NCBI GenBank assembly: GCA_025774935.1
Contig: JALGZK010000009.1
Span: forward strand, 30,401-94,400
Length of the DNA stretch: 64,000 nt
Reading direction: 5' to 3'
Origin: a bacterium
GTDB taxonomy: Bacteria > Joyebacterota > Joyebacteria > Joyebacterales > Joyebacteraceae
Positions within the stretch are counted from its first letter, which is position 1; every line of letters begins with the position of its first letter. Under the pieces are notes generated by a model. It was not told where the DNA came from. It worked only from the letters and a program-made list of their open reading frames with translations, and made no database searches. The position numbers were made by a program, and so were the translations under genes. Shown here in pieces: positions 45,408 through 53,414 of the stretch.

Positions 45408-47126
45408 ATGCGGACACTGTCAACCGCCTGTCTTCTCCTCCTCCTCGCGCTCGCCACCGTCACTCACGCCCAGTGGTCGTCGGATCCCGCCGCGAACCTC
45501 GCAATCACGGACGCAGCGCTCGACCAGGTGCAGCCCAAGGTGGCCCCGACGGCCGACGGCGGCTGCTACATCAGCTGGTTCGACGGCCTCGGGAACGGGT
45601 TCGACGTGCGCCTGCAGAAGCTGGACGCCGGGGGCAACGAGCTCCTCGCGCACAACGGGGTCCTCGTCGCCGACCGCGGTTTCAGCTGGACGCAGGACTA
45701 CGGCCTCGACGTCGACGTCGAAGGAAACGCGCTGCTCACGTTCCGCGACGACCGCGGGACGGGTGAGCAGATCACGGCGTCGAAGGTCTCGCCGACAGGG
45801 ATGCTCCTCTGGGGAACGATGGGCGTCCAGCTCACGAACACCGGCAGCTTCGTCGCGTCGCCGAAGATCGCAGGTACGAGCGACGGCGGCGTCGTGGTCA
45901 CCTGGACCCAGGACTCGGACGCGCGTCTGATGAAGCTCGACACGACCGGAGCCCCGGTGTGGCTCTCCGACGTCGTGCTCACGCCGCCCGAGGGCACCTA
46001 CACCGCGAGCGACCTGCACGACGCGGGCACCGATGTCATCCTCTCCATCGTCCACCAGATCGGGCCCGAGTTCTGGCAGCCGAAGCAGCTCCGGGCGCAG
46101 AAGCTGGATTCCGCCGGCGCGTCCCTCTGGGGCGGTGGCAGCCCGGTCGCGGTCTTCGACAGCGGCTCGCTCCAGTTCGGGAACTACCCCGAGTTCGTGC
46201 CGGACGGGTCCGGCGGCGCTGTCTTCAGCTGGTACGACACGAGCTCGCAGCTCCAGTGCTACGCGCAGCACATACTCGCGGACGGGAGCGATGCGTTCCC
46301 GCACAATGGTTCGGCGACGTCGACGAACGCCACGCGCGTGCGCGTCTCGCCGTCGGCCGCGTTCAACCCTTCGACGGGCGAGACGTTCGTCTTCTGGCGG
46401 GAACAGAACTCGTCCCAGTCCCAGCACGGCGTCTACGGGCAGAAGTTCAACGCAACGGGCACCCGCCAGTGGACCGACTCTGGCGCCGTGGTCGTGCCGG
46501 TCGGTTCCGACGAGACCGGTCTCGTCCGGTGCGTGACGCAGGGGACCGGCGCGTTCGTGTTCTGGGCGCAGGCCCCGGGCTTCGGGCAGGACCGGCTCTA
46601 CGGAGCGCGCCTCGACGCGTTGGGGTCGATCGACATCTCCCAGTTCGACGTTGCGTCGACACCGAGCGGCAAGTCGCGCCTCGACATCGGACGGAGCACC
46701 GCGAGCCACGTGATCCTCGCGTGGCAGGACACCCGCGACGACGCTGGCGACATCTTCGCGCAGAACGTCAACGGCGACGGGACCCTCGGGACGCCTATGG
46801 TCGGGGTCCCTGAGGGCGAGGGAGAGGGAGAGGGAGAGGGAGAGGGAGAGGTCTCGATTCTCTTCCTCGGCGCTGCCCGGCCGAACCCCACGGCCGTCGG
46901 GACGTGGTTTGAGTACTCGGCATCCGGCGCCGGCGAAGTCGTCTTCGACCTCTACGATGCCGGCGGCCGCGTCGTCCGATCCGGTCTGGAGGCGACGGCA
47001 GCGCAGGGACTCGTGACATGGGACGGACGCGACGACATCGGCCAGCCCGTCGCGAGCGGAGTCTACCTTCTCATGATGAGGCGCGGCGAAGAGGTGCGCA
47101 CGAGCAAGGTCACCGTCATCAGATAG
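45408..47126 (+). CDS. Secreted repeat protein with Gly-Glu linker and FlgD-like tail
   Basis: 572 residues. Signal peptide about 1-21 ('LLLLLALATVTHAQ'). The body repeats a pattern of about 50 residues, 'G..V.W.D.R.....I..QKLD..G...W...G' ('CYISWFDGLGNGFDVRLQKLDAGG', given as a landmark only for residues 52-75), as in secreted propeller or BNR-like proteins of FCB bacteria. A linker of alternating Gly-Glu (about 470-483) is encoded by a GGGAGA hexamer run. The FlgD-like tail ('ARPNPTAVGTWFEYSASGAG', 'GVYLLMMRRGEEVRTSKV') closes the protein. Start ATG with GAAGGGGG upstream. No enzyme motif is seen; it may be adhesive or structural. Confidence 0.83.
   Translation: MRTLSTACLLLLLALATVTHAQWSSDPAANLAITDAALDQVQPKVAPTADGGCYISWFDGLGNGFDVRLQKLDAGGNELLAHNGVLVADRGFSWTQDYGLDVDVEGNALLTFRDDRGTGEQITASKVSPTGMLLWGTMGVQLTNTGSFVASPKIAGTSDGGVVVTWTQDSDARLMKLDTTGAPVWLSDVVLTPPEGTYTASDLHDAGTDVILSIVHQIGPEFWQPKQLRAQKLDSAGASLWGGGSPVAVFDSGSLQFGNYPEFVPDGSGGAVFSWYDTSSQLQCYAQHILADGSDAFPHNGSATSTNATRVRVSPSAAFNPSTGETFVFWREQNSSQSQHGVYGQKFNATGTRQWTDSGAVVVPVGSDETGLVRCVTQGTGAFVFWAQAPGFGQDRLYGARLDALGSIDISQFDVASTPSGKSRLDIGRSTASHVILAWQDTRDDAGDIFAQNVNGDGTLGTPMVGVPEGEGEGEGEGEGEVSILFLGAARPNPTAVGTWFEYSASGAGEVVFDLYDAGGRVVRSGLEATAAQGLVTWDGRDDIGQPVASGVYLLMMRRGEEVRTSKVTVIR
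46812..46850 (+). repeat. GGGAGA hexanucleotide run
   Basis: About six units of GAGGGA encode the Gly-Glu linker. The run stays in frame when whole units are lost or gained, so linker length can vary by slippage. Confidence 0.85.
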
Positions 47127-47151
47127 GTTCGAGAAGAGAGTCGAGTTTCGC

Positions 47152-47179
47152 GAAGCCTGGCCCGGATGGGCGGGGCTTC
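47152..47179 (+). terminator. Terminator after the 45408 gene
   Basis: GAAGCC..GCCC pairs with GGGC..GGCTTC around GGAT, then TTC. It starts 25 bases past the stop. Confidence 0.6.
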
Positions 47180-47312
47180 TTCATACGTTCACGGAACATC
47201 AGGTTCCACTTGACGCAGGCACCGCCCGTGAGGCAAGAATGTCTCGCAACAGACAGAGGCAGCAGCCAGCGGAGCGAGGCTACGCTCCGCGCGTCGCACC
47301 AGGGAGGGATGC

Positions 47313-47915
47313 GTGCACCAGCGATTCAGATGGTTGCCCGTGGCAGTGGCCGCGATCTTCGTCATCGCGGGAGGCATCGCCGTCACGGGACCGGCCGGCG
47401 GCACCGGCCACGGAGAAGCAGCCTACGCAGCAGGCGGCGAGAGGTTGCCCGACCTGGCCGGTAGCTGGCTCGGGACTTGGGAGGACACGATCTACGTGGG
47501 CTTCTCCGGCGACTTGTCCTGGACGATCTACATCGACGGATCGACCATGACCGCGAACGGCATCATCGATCTGTCGGACCTGGGACTCGGGCTCATGCCC
47601 GGGAGTGCCGAGGGCACGATCTCGGGGGAGCCCGGACGCAGCACCCTCGACTTCACCTTCACCGCCGGCAGCGTGGGCGGCGGCGTGGGGACGATCACGG
47701 GGAACCTCGCCTCCGGGTCAGGGAACGTGATACCTCCGCTCGACTTCGGAGCCTTCACCTTCCAGGCGACGGTCTCCGACACGCAGATGCGCGGGACCTT
47801 CGACTTCACGTCTCCCGGAGGAGGCGCCGGCAAGGTCCTCATGACCAAGGACACGCCTGTCGAGGCTTCGTCCTGGGGTGTTGTCAAGGACCGGTACCGC
47901 GCGGGGAACGAGTAG
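47313..47915 (+). CDS. Secreted hypothetical protein with internalised WG-VK-YR tail
   Basis: 200 residues. Signal or anchor segment about 7-28 ('LPVAVAAIFVIAGGIAVTG'), and 'AAYAAGGERLPDLAGSW' follows. The beta-rich body ('GSWLGTWEDTIYVGFSGDLSWTIYIDG', landmark about 45-72; 'GTITGNLASGSGNV'; 'MRGTFDFTSPGGGAGKVLM') resembles lipocalin-like or beta-barrel small exoproteins. Near the end 'VEASSWGVVKDRYR' matches the shared exoprotein tail, but four more residues (AGNE) follow before the stop, unlike the other five. The GTG start at 47313 has AGGGAGG 5 bases upstream. Function unknown. Confidence 0.78.
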   Translation: MHQRFRWLPVAVAAIFVIAGGIAVTGPAGGTGHGEAAYAAGGERLPDLAGSWLGTWEDTIYVGFSGDLSWTIYIDGSTMTANGIIDLSDLGLGLMPGSAEGTISGEPGRSTLDFTFTAGSVGGGVGTITGNLASGSGNVIPPLDFGAFTFQATVSDTQMRGTFDFTSPGGGAGKVLMTKDTPVEASSWGVVKDRYRAGNE

Positions 47916-48007
47916 CCCCGCCCGGCAGGTGGGCGAACGGCCTCGCGAGGCGCCGTGAAGGCCGCCTGAGGCCGTTCGAGACGGGTTCGGGGGCCGCACG
48001 ATTGCCC

Positions 48008-48035
48008 TTGACATCTCACCGGAATGGGCTATACT
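48008..48035 (+). promoter_or_regulatory. Strong sigma-70 promoter
   Basis: TTGACA at 48008-48013 and TATACT at 48030-48035 with a 16-base spacer. Confidence 0.8.
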
Positions 48036-48041
48036 TATGCC

Positions 48042-48120
48042 CAGCAGTCGCAGCCACGTCGGTATGGTGACATATCCGTAGACTCTGAAGAGGGGCCTGG
48101 CGCACGAGCCGGTCCCTTTT
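48042..48120 (+). ncRNA. Possible small RNA or attenuated leader RNA
   Basis: From the predicted transcription start to the terminator-like hairpin is about 80 bases, the size of a small regulatory RNA. It may equally be the prematurely ended form of the cold-shock mRNA. I recognise no known RNA family in it. Confidence 0.35.
48091..48120 (+). terminator. Intrinsic terminator or attenuator in the cold-shock leader
   Basis: AGGGGCCTGGC pairs with GCCGGTCCCT (one G-U pair and one bulge) around CACGA, followed by TTTT, about 50 bases after the predicted transcription start and well before the coding start. Confidence 0.6.
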
Positions 48121-48308
48121 GCGCGACTAGGACGCAACGAGGGTCAGGCGGTGAGGAGCCTCCGGCGATCGGTGGTGGCGAGGGCTGCGGGGGCGGTCAT
48201 GCCCTGTTCAGTAGAAGCCGGAAGGGACGAATGCGCGTCCCCCGGCAGTACCAGACCGGACAGAACGGGAGAGCCGTTCACCGGCGGAACAAGAGAGGTA
48301 GAGATACA

Positions 48309-48524
48309 GTGAGTACGACAGGCAGAGTGAAGTGGTTCAATGACAGCAAGGGCTTCGGGTTCATCACGCCCGACGACGAGTCCAAGGACGTCTTCGTTCA
48401 CTTCTCGGCTATCCAGAGTGGTGGCGATTTCAAGACCCTGAACGAGGGCGATCACGTGCAGTTCGATATCGTCCAGGGCGAGAAGGGCCCCGCCGCGGAG
48501 AACGTCACGATCATCCAGGAGTAG
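48309..48524 (+). CDS. Cold-shock domain protein (CspA family)
   Basis: 71 residues. Single-stranded nucleic acid binding OB fold. The RNA-binding motifs are textbook: '[19 protein letters not shown]' (RNP1) and '[10 protein letters not shown]' (RNP2). The GTG start at 48309 has AGAGAGG about 9 bases upstream and gives the standard N-terminus; the frame is open from 48024 but that stretch is leader. The leader of about 265 bases is typical of cold-shock genes, where it acts as an RNA thermosensor. A hairpin in it could attenuate transcription. Confidence 0.96.
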   Translation: MSTTGRVKWFNDSKGFGFITPDDESKDVFVHFSAIQSGGDFKTLNEGDHVQFDIVQGEKGPAAENVTIIQE

Positions 48525-48551
48525 CGGCCAGCCACTTCGATCGAAACACAG

Positions 48552-48592
48552 AGCAGGGCCATTCCGGGTCACCGGTCTGGCCCTGCTTTTTC
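48552..48592 (+). terminator. Terminator after the cold-shock gene
   Basis: AGCAGGGCCA pairs with TGGCCCTGCT and is followed by TTTTT, a strong intrinsic terminator. Confidence 0.9.
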
Positions 48593-48622
48593 GTGCCTCG
48601 GAACGGTCTCGGCCGCCGTGCG

Positions 48623-49825
48623 CTACCTGAACATCCCCTTCAGGACGCCCCAGCTCGTCTCGTTCGTCTGCTCCCCGGTGCCCGATTCGGAGCAGCCGGG
48701 TCCCCACGCTCCGATCTGTCCGCAGTGAGGCGTGCCGCCAGGCAGGCAGGATGACCCCGCCTCGAGCGTGTATGGCTGCGCCGGGTTGTGCGCTCCACAG
48801 AAGAGCGGGTCCTCGCTGATGTTCCCGCCGACGCCCTCGTATGCCGCAATGCACCCGACCCAGTCCCCGCCTGCGTTCCCGTAGACGTCCGAGCACGTGA
48901 CGGTTGGGGCAGAGGAAGCGTCGCAGTCGATGGCCTCGCCCGCAGTGCTGAACGCGATGATGCTGTGCATGATGAACGGGCTCGAGTCCGTCCTGCAATA
49001 GAGCGCCCCGCCTGCAACGGCGGAGTTCTCCGCGAACGTCGCGCCCACGATCATGGGGGAGGAGAAGTCCTCGCAGAACATGCCACCCCCGTAGACGCTC
49101 GCAGAGTTCCCTCCGAACGTGACGTACGTCAGCGATGGCTCCGAGTACGTTCTGCACGCGAGAGCGCCCCCGGAGTCGCCCGCCATGTTGGCGGTGAAGA
49201 CGACGTCCATGAGCGACGGATCGGAGTGGCCCTTGCACAGCATCGCTCCTCCGTCGTTGTCCGACGTGTTCCCGATGAAGCTCACACGCTCAAACGACGG
49301 GGAGGAGGAGTCGCAGCACACAGCGCCTCCCTCTACGGCGGTGTTGCTATGGAACTTGACGTCGGAGAGCATCGGGGCTGAGTTCGCGCAGAAGAGCGCA
49401 CCACCGAGCGTCCCGCTGTTGTCCACGAACGTGACGTCGGTGATCTTCAGGAACGAGAACTGGCAGACCATCCCCCCGCCGCCCACGCCCGGATTGTCGA
49501 GATGCGAGCCGCCGGTGATGGTGATGCCCCGGATGTTCGTCGCGGCGTCGAGGCTCCAGCACATGAAGACCGGCTCACCCGCGTGCTCCCCGTCGACCGT
49601 GACGCACTCCGGCTCCCCCGTCTCGCTCGTGAGCGTGACCCCGGACTTCATGTCGATGTCGTGTTCGTAGTAGGTGCCGCACGCGACGACGACGGTGTCG
49701 CCGGCTGCTGCGGCGTCGATGCCCGCCTGGATGGTCGGTTGCTGGGAGGGGACGTGGATGGTCGCTGCGCCGGCGATTGCGGCGAACCCCAGGCACACGA
49801 ATGCTGCCGGCACGGAAGGCCTCAT
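48623..49825 (-). CDS. Secreted right-handed beta-helix protein with WG-LK-FR tail
   Basis: 400 residues. Signal peptide about 1-21. 'IHVPSQQPTIQAGIDAAAAGDTVVVACGTY' at about 23-52 is the usual pectate-lyase-like entry to a parallel beta-helix. The helix then has about ten turns with 'F..N.A..GGA..C..SS.P....V.F..N' ('GGALFCANSAPMLSDVKFHSN', quoted only as a landmark at about 141-161). This is the polymorphic-membrane-protein or choice-of-anchor style. A small Cys-rich end ('CGQIGAWGPGC') leads to 'TNETSWGVLKGMFR', the shared exoprotein tail. Start ATG with CGGAGG 6 bases upstream and a near-consensus minus-strand promoter. It is paralogous to the gene at 60782. No catalytic residues are evident. 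Confidence 0.87.
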   Translation of the reverse strand: MRPSVPAAFVCLGFAAIAGAATIHVPSQQPTIQAGIDAAAAGDTVVVACGTYYEHDIDMKSGVTLTSETGEPECVTVDGEHAGEPVFMCWSLDAATNIRGITITGGSHLDNPGVGGGGMVCQFSFLKITDVTFVDNSGTLGGALFCANSAPMLSDVKFHSNTAVEGGAVCCDSSSPSFERVSFIGNTSDNDGGAMLCKGHSDPSLMDVVFTANMAGDSGGALACRTYSEPSLTYVTFGGNSASVYGGGMFCEDFSSPMIVGATFAENSAVAGGALYCRTDSSPFIMHSIIAFSTAGEAIDCDASSAPTVTCSDVYGNAGGDWVGCIAAYEGVGGNISEDPLFCGAHNPAQPYTLEAGSSCLPGGTPHCGQIGAWGPGCSESGTGEQTNETSWGVLKGMFR

Positions 49826-49876
49826 GCTGCACCTCCGGAGGGCGCGTTGTTCCTCATCCGGGAGATATTCTCAGTG

Positions 49877-49905
49877 ATTATATGGTACTTTTCGCCATCA
49901 GTCAA
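49877..49905 (-). promoter_or_regulatory. Near-consensus promoter for the beta-helix gene
   Basis: On the minus strand TTGACT (49905-49900), a 17-base spacer and a perfect TATAAT (49882-49877), about 50 bases before the start. Confidence 0.8.
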
Positions 49906-50094
49906 GAATAGAGCATCCCGGTTGCCCTTGGTGCGAAGCACCGTCGAAGTGGCGGTGCCATCTGGACGTCACGTCACGTGTCGGGTAGCCGGGTGCACTA
50001 GGGGGATAGGGGCCCGATTGCCTGCGCGAGGGGCGATCCATGAGGAGACGACGGCTCGCGCATCTGGGGCAAGCGATTGGATCACCCCTTGGAC

Positions 50095-50123
50095 TTGATA
50101 ATCCGTGTGAATCGTGCTAAACT
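50095..50123 (+). promoter_or_regulatory. Promoter for the M6 protease gene
   Basis: TTGATA at 50095-50100, a 17-base spacer and TAAACT at 50118-50123, about 80 bases before the start at 50203. Confidence 0.7.
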
Positions 50124-50202
50124 TGTATAGGATGCGAAGATATATGTTCACGAGCACGTGACCGGACGCGCCTCGGACCCGTGCGCGAAAGAGGGGAACT
50201 GA

Positions 50203-53200
50203 ATGACTGCTCAGAGGAGGGGTGTGGTGAGGACGGCTCTGTGGCTCACAGCAGCGATTCTGATGATTGCGGCGATCCCGGCGAGCGGACGTCCGTACAA
50301 TGGCGAGGTCGTCTCCATCCGGCAGCCCGACGGTTCGTTCGTCGACGTCCGGGTCTGGGGCGACGAGTTCTACGCCGTCGGCGAGACGCTCGACGGCTAC
50401 ACTGTGACGCGCGACCCCGAGAGCGGGATGCACTCGTACGCCCGGCTCTCGGCGGACGGGGCGTCGCTCGTCTCGACGGGCGTTCCGGCAGCGGAGTCCC
50501 CGCCCGCGGGTCTTGAGAAGCACATACGGATCTCCGACGACGCGAGGAGAGACCAGGCGCGCACGTCGCGAGAGGGCTTCGAGCAGCGCGCATTCGAGGG
50601 GCCGTTCGCGCCGCGCGCGCGCGCGGCAGGTCGGCCCACGGCGGGGGCCGTGCAGGGCATCACACTCATCATCGATTTCGACGACGACCCCGCGACCATC
50701 GCGTCATCTGCGATCGAGGATTACTGCAATCTCCCGGGCTACACGGGCTACGGGAACCACGGCTCGGTCCGCGACTACTTCTTCGAAGTCTCCGACGAGA
50801 ACCTGGAGTACACGAACTTCGTCCCGGACCACTACTTCCGCGCCAGCCGATCGAAGGCATACTATACGGACCCGCTCGCTCCCTACGGCCAGCGGGCGCG
50901 CGAGCTCATCCACGAGGCGCTGGTCGATCTCAATAACAGCGGCTTCGACTTCAGCCTCTACGACGCCGACGACAATGGCATCATCGACGCGCTGAACTGC
51001 TTCTACGCCGGCGGCATCTGGAACAACTGGGCCCAGGGGCTCTGGCCGCACGCCGGCTGGATGGAGTACTGCGCAGACGGGGTGTGCACACAGCGCTATC
51101 AGATTACGAACCTCGGGAACACCCTCGCCCTCGGAACATTCTGTCACGAGAACGGTCACATGCTGATGGGCTGGCCAGACCTCTACGACTACGACGGCGA
51201 CTCCTCCGGGGTCGGCGTGTACTGCCTCATGTCAGGAGGCGGCTTCGGCACGAACCCGGTCGAGCCGTGCGCCTACATGAAGTACATCGCGGGTTGGGGT
51301 GACGTGACCGAGCCGACCCAGCTTCAGAGCGACCTCCCCGTCGCCTCGGACAGCAACGTCATCTACAAGTTCAATCACCCGACGCTATCGAACGAGTACT
51401 ACCTCATCGAGAATCGGCAGCGTGTCGACCGTGACGCCAATCTGACCGACGATGGCATCGCCATCTGGCACATCGACACCGACGGCAACAACAGCAACCA
51501 GCAGCAGACGCCGGAGTTGCACTACCTTGTCACGCTCGTCCAGGCGGACGGCCGCTGGGACCTCGAGCACGACGCGAACAACGGAGACGGCACCGATCTC
51601 TACGCCGCCCCTCAGTTCACGGACTGCACGCCGTACACACACCCGAACACGCACTGGTGGGACGGGAGCCCCTCGGGCCTGTCGTTCACCAATATCAGCA
51701 CTTCCGGGACCGTGATGACCTTCGACTTCGAGGACCAGCCGCCGCCCATCCCGCAGAACGTAACGGCTGTCGGCGAGGAGCTCTCGGTCTCCCTGAAGTG
51801 GAACTCGGTACCGGTCGCGGATCTCGATCGCTACGTCGTCGAGCGCGACACGACCGACCTCTTCGGGGCCGGAACGGTATCGGCGTCGGTCGTGGACACC
51901 GCCTACGTGGACGGTCCCCTGCCGAGCGGCGTCGAGCACTACTACCGCGTCTCGGCCGTCGACCTCGCGGGCCAGGCGGGAGACCCGAGCGCCACGGTCT
52001 CCGCGGTGCCGCTCCCGGATGTCGCGCCCTCGGCGCCTGTCGACCTCGAGGCGCTTGGCGGCGGCGGAGTGATCACGCTCAAGTGGCCGGAGAACCCCGA
52101 GGTGGACGTCATCGGTTACCACGTTCTGAGATGCATCGAGCCCTCGTTCGCGGAACCCGACACGCTCGAGGTTGCGACCGCAGGGACCTGCACGGACTCC
52201 ACCTGCGCGCCGGGCACCTCCTACTGGTACAGTCTCATCGCGGAGGACGCGGCGGGCAATCTGAGCGAGCCGAGCGCCCCGGCCGCCGGCATCGGCGTCT
52301 CGGGAGACGCCGTCTTCGTCGATCAGACGAACTCGGGGGCGCAGAACGGCTCGTACACGAATCCGTTCCGGACCCTGCCGATCGCGATCTTCGCGGCGGA
52401 TCCCAACGATGTCGTCATCGTCTATCCGGGCGAGTACACCCTCCCCATCGAGCTCAAGGACCAGGTGCCTGTGATCGGCATGCGGGGAGCGGCAACGACG
52501 TCGATGACAGCGGCCGTCACAGCGATCGGAATCGGCGCTGAGACAGTGTTCAAGGGGTTCAGGCTCGACGGAGGCGGCGCCATCGCCACAGGACTCGACC
52601 TCTTCGGATGCGACCTGTCCGTCGAGGACTGCGAGTTCGCGAACATGACGAACGCCGGAGTCAGTACCCACGGCGGCGGTTCGCCGCTCATCGTCCGGAG
52701 CTTGTTCGCCGGCAGCCAGACCGGCCTCACGTGCTCCGACACGTCGGCGCCGATCCTCAACTCGAACACGTTCCAGGGGAATTCGCTCGCGCACATCTTC
52801 ACGTCCGGGGATCCAGGACCGTACGTCGGCATCGGTCTCGCCGGCGCGAACGACTTCCTGGATCATGGCTCCTTCACGATCTTCAACACCGGCGCGGCGA
52901 CGATCGCCGCGGAGTACAACTACTGGGGTGACAACTGCGCCGAATCGTCATGGTTCACAGGGCCGGTCGACTACACGCCGTGGACGGACGCGACGCACAC
53001 GGCCGAGTTCTTCGAGTGCGGGACGGGAGTGCCGGAGGACGTGATCCCGCGTGTGGCGTTCGCCGGCCCGAGCTTCCCGAACCCGTCGCGTCACGAGACG
53101 AGCATCGCATTCGGGCTGCCGTCTCCTGAAGGGGCGACGAGCCTTCGGATCTACAGTGCCGCCGGCAGGCTCGTCCGGACGCTCGTGGACGGACCGGTCC

Positions 53201-53331
53201 CGGCGGGACGCCACGTCGCGCACTGGGACGGGAACGACGACCGCGGGAAGAGGGTGTCATCCGGGGTCTACTTCTTCAGGCTCACGGCGGGCGGGTTCGA
53301 GGGCACCGGGAAGATGGTCCGCCTGAGGTAG
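50203..53331 (+). CDS. Secreted M6-family metalloprotease with FN3, beta-helix and FlgD-like domains
   Basis: 1042 residues. Signal peptide about 1-29. The typical M6 propeptide start follows ('RPYNGEVVSIRQPDGSFV'), then the catalytic domain with zinc site 'FCHENGHMLMGWPDLYDYD' (His315, Glu316, His319), as in immune inhibitor A. Two FN3 domains (about 515-610 and 611-700), a right-handed beta-helix segment (about 705-930, 'NSGAQNGSYTNPFRTLPIAI' entry) and a FlgD-like tail ('SFPNPSRHETSIAFGLPS', 'GRLVRTLVDGPVPAG') follow. It has its own promoter. It probably degrades extracellular protein, and the FN3 and helix parts may bind surfaces or glycans. Confidence 0.93.
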   Translation: MTAQRRGVVRTALWLTAAILMIAAIPASGRPYNGEVVSIRQPDGSFVDVRVWGDEFYAVGETLDGYTVTRDPESGMHSYARLSADGASLVSTGVPAAESPPAGLEKHIRISDDARRDQARTSREGFEQRAFEGPFAPRARAAGRPTAGAVQGITLIIDFDDDPATIASSAIEDYCNLPGYTGYGNHGSVRDYFFEVSDENLEYTNFVPDHYFRASRSKAYYTDPLAPYGQRARELIHEALVDLNNSGFDFSLYDADDNGIIDALNCFYAGGIWNNWAQGLWPHAGWMEYCADGVCTQRYQITNLGNTLALGTFCHENGHMLMGWPDLYDYDGDSSGVGVYCLMSGGGFGTNPVEPCAYMKYIAGWGDVTEPTQLQSDLPVASDSNVIYKFNHPTLSNEYYLIENRQRVDRDANLTDDGIAIWHIDTDGNNSNQQQTPELHYLVTLVQADGRWDLEHDANNGDGTDLYAAPQFTDCTPYTHPNTHWWDGSPSGLSFTNISTSGTVMTFDFEDQPPPIPQNVTAVGEELSVSLKWNSVPVADLDRYVVERDTTDLFGAGTVSASVVDTAYVDGPLPSGVEHYYRVSAVDLAGQAGDPSATVSAVPLPDVAPSAPVDLEALGGGGVITLKWPENPEVDVIGYHVLRCIEPSFAEPDTLEVATAGTCTDSTCAPGTSYWYSLIAEDAAGNLSEPSAPAAGIGVSGDAVFVDQTNSGAQNGSYTNPFRTLPIAIFAADPNDVVIVYPGEYTLPIELKDQVPVIGMRGAATTSMTAAVTAIGIGAETVFKGFRLDGGGAIATGLDLFGCDLSVEDCEFANMTNAGVSTHGGGSPLIVRSLFAGSQTGLTCSDTSAPILNSNTFQGNSLAHIFTSGDPGPYVGIGLAGANDFLDHGSFTIFNTGAATIAAEYNYWGDNCAESSWFTGPVDYTPWTDATHTAEFFECGTGVPEDVIPRVAFAGPSFPNPSRHETSIAFGLPSPEGATSLRIYSAAGRLVRTLVDGPVPAGRHVAHWDGNDDRGKRVSSGVYFFRLTAGGFEGTGKMVRLR

Positions 53332-53414
53332 GCACAGGAGTCTGACGAGTCCCGCGGGCGCAGGCGTCGGTGGACGGCGCGTTCGTCCCGACCGCCGCTC
53401 GAGGAGAGACATCC

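Larger units (their letters stand above)
47916..48308 (+). other. Leader region of the cold-shock gene
   Basis: It holds a strong promoter, a predicted transcription start near 48042, a hairpin with T-run at 48091-48120 and then about 190 further bases to the start codon. No protein gene is seen. Confidence 0.6.
49826..50202 (+). other. Divergent promoter region
   Basis: No gene. It holds two back-to-back near-consensus promoters, one for the beta-helix gene on the minus strand and one for the M6 protease gene on the + strand. Confidence 0.6.
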
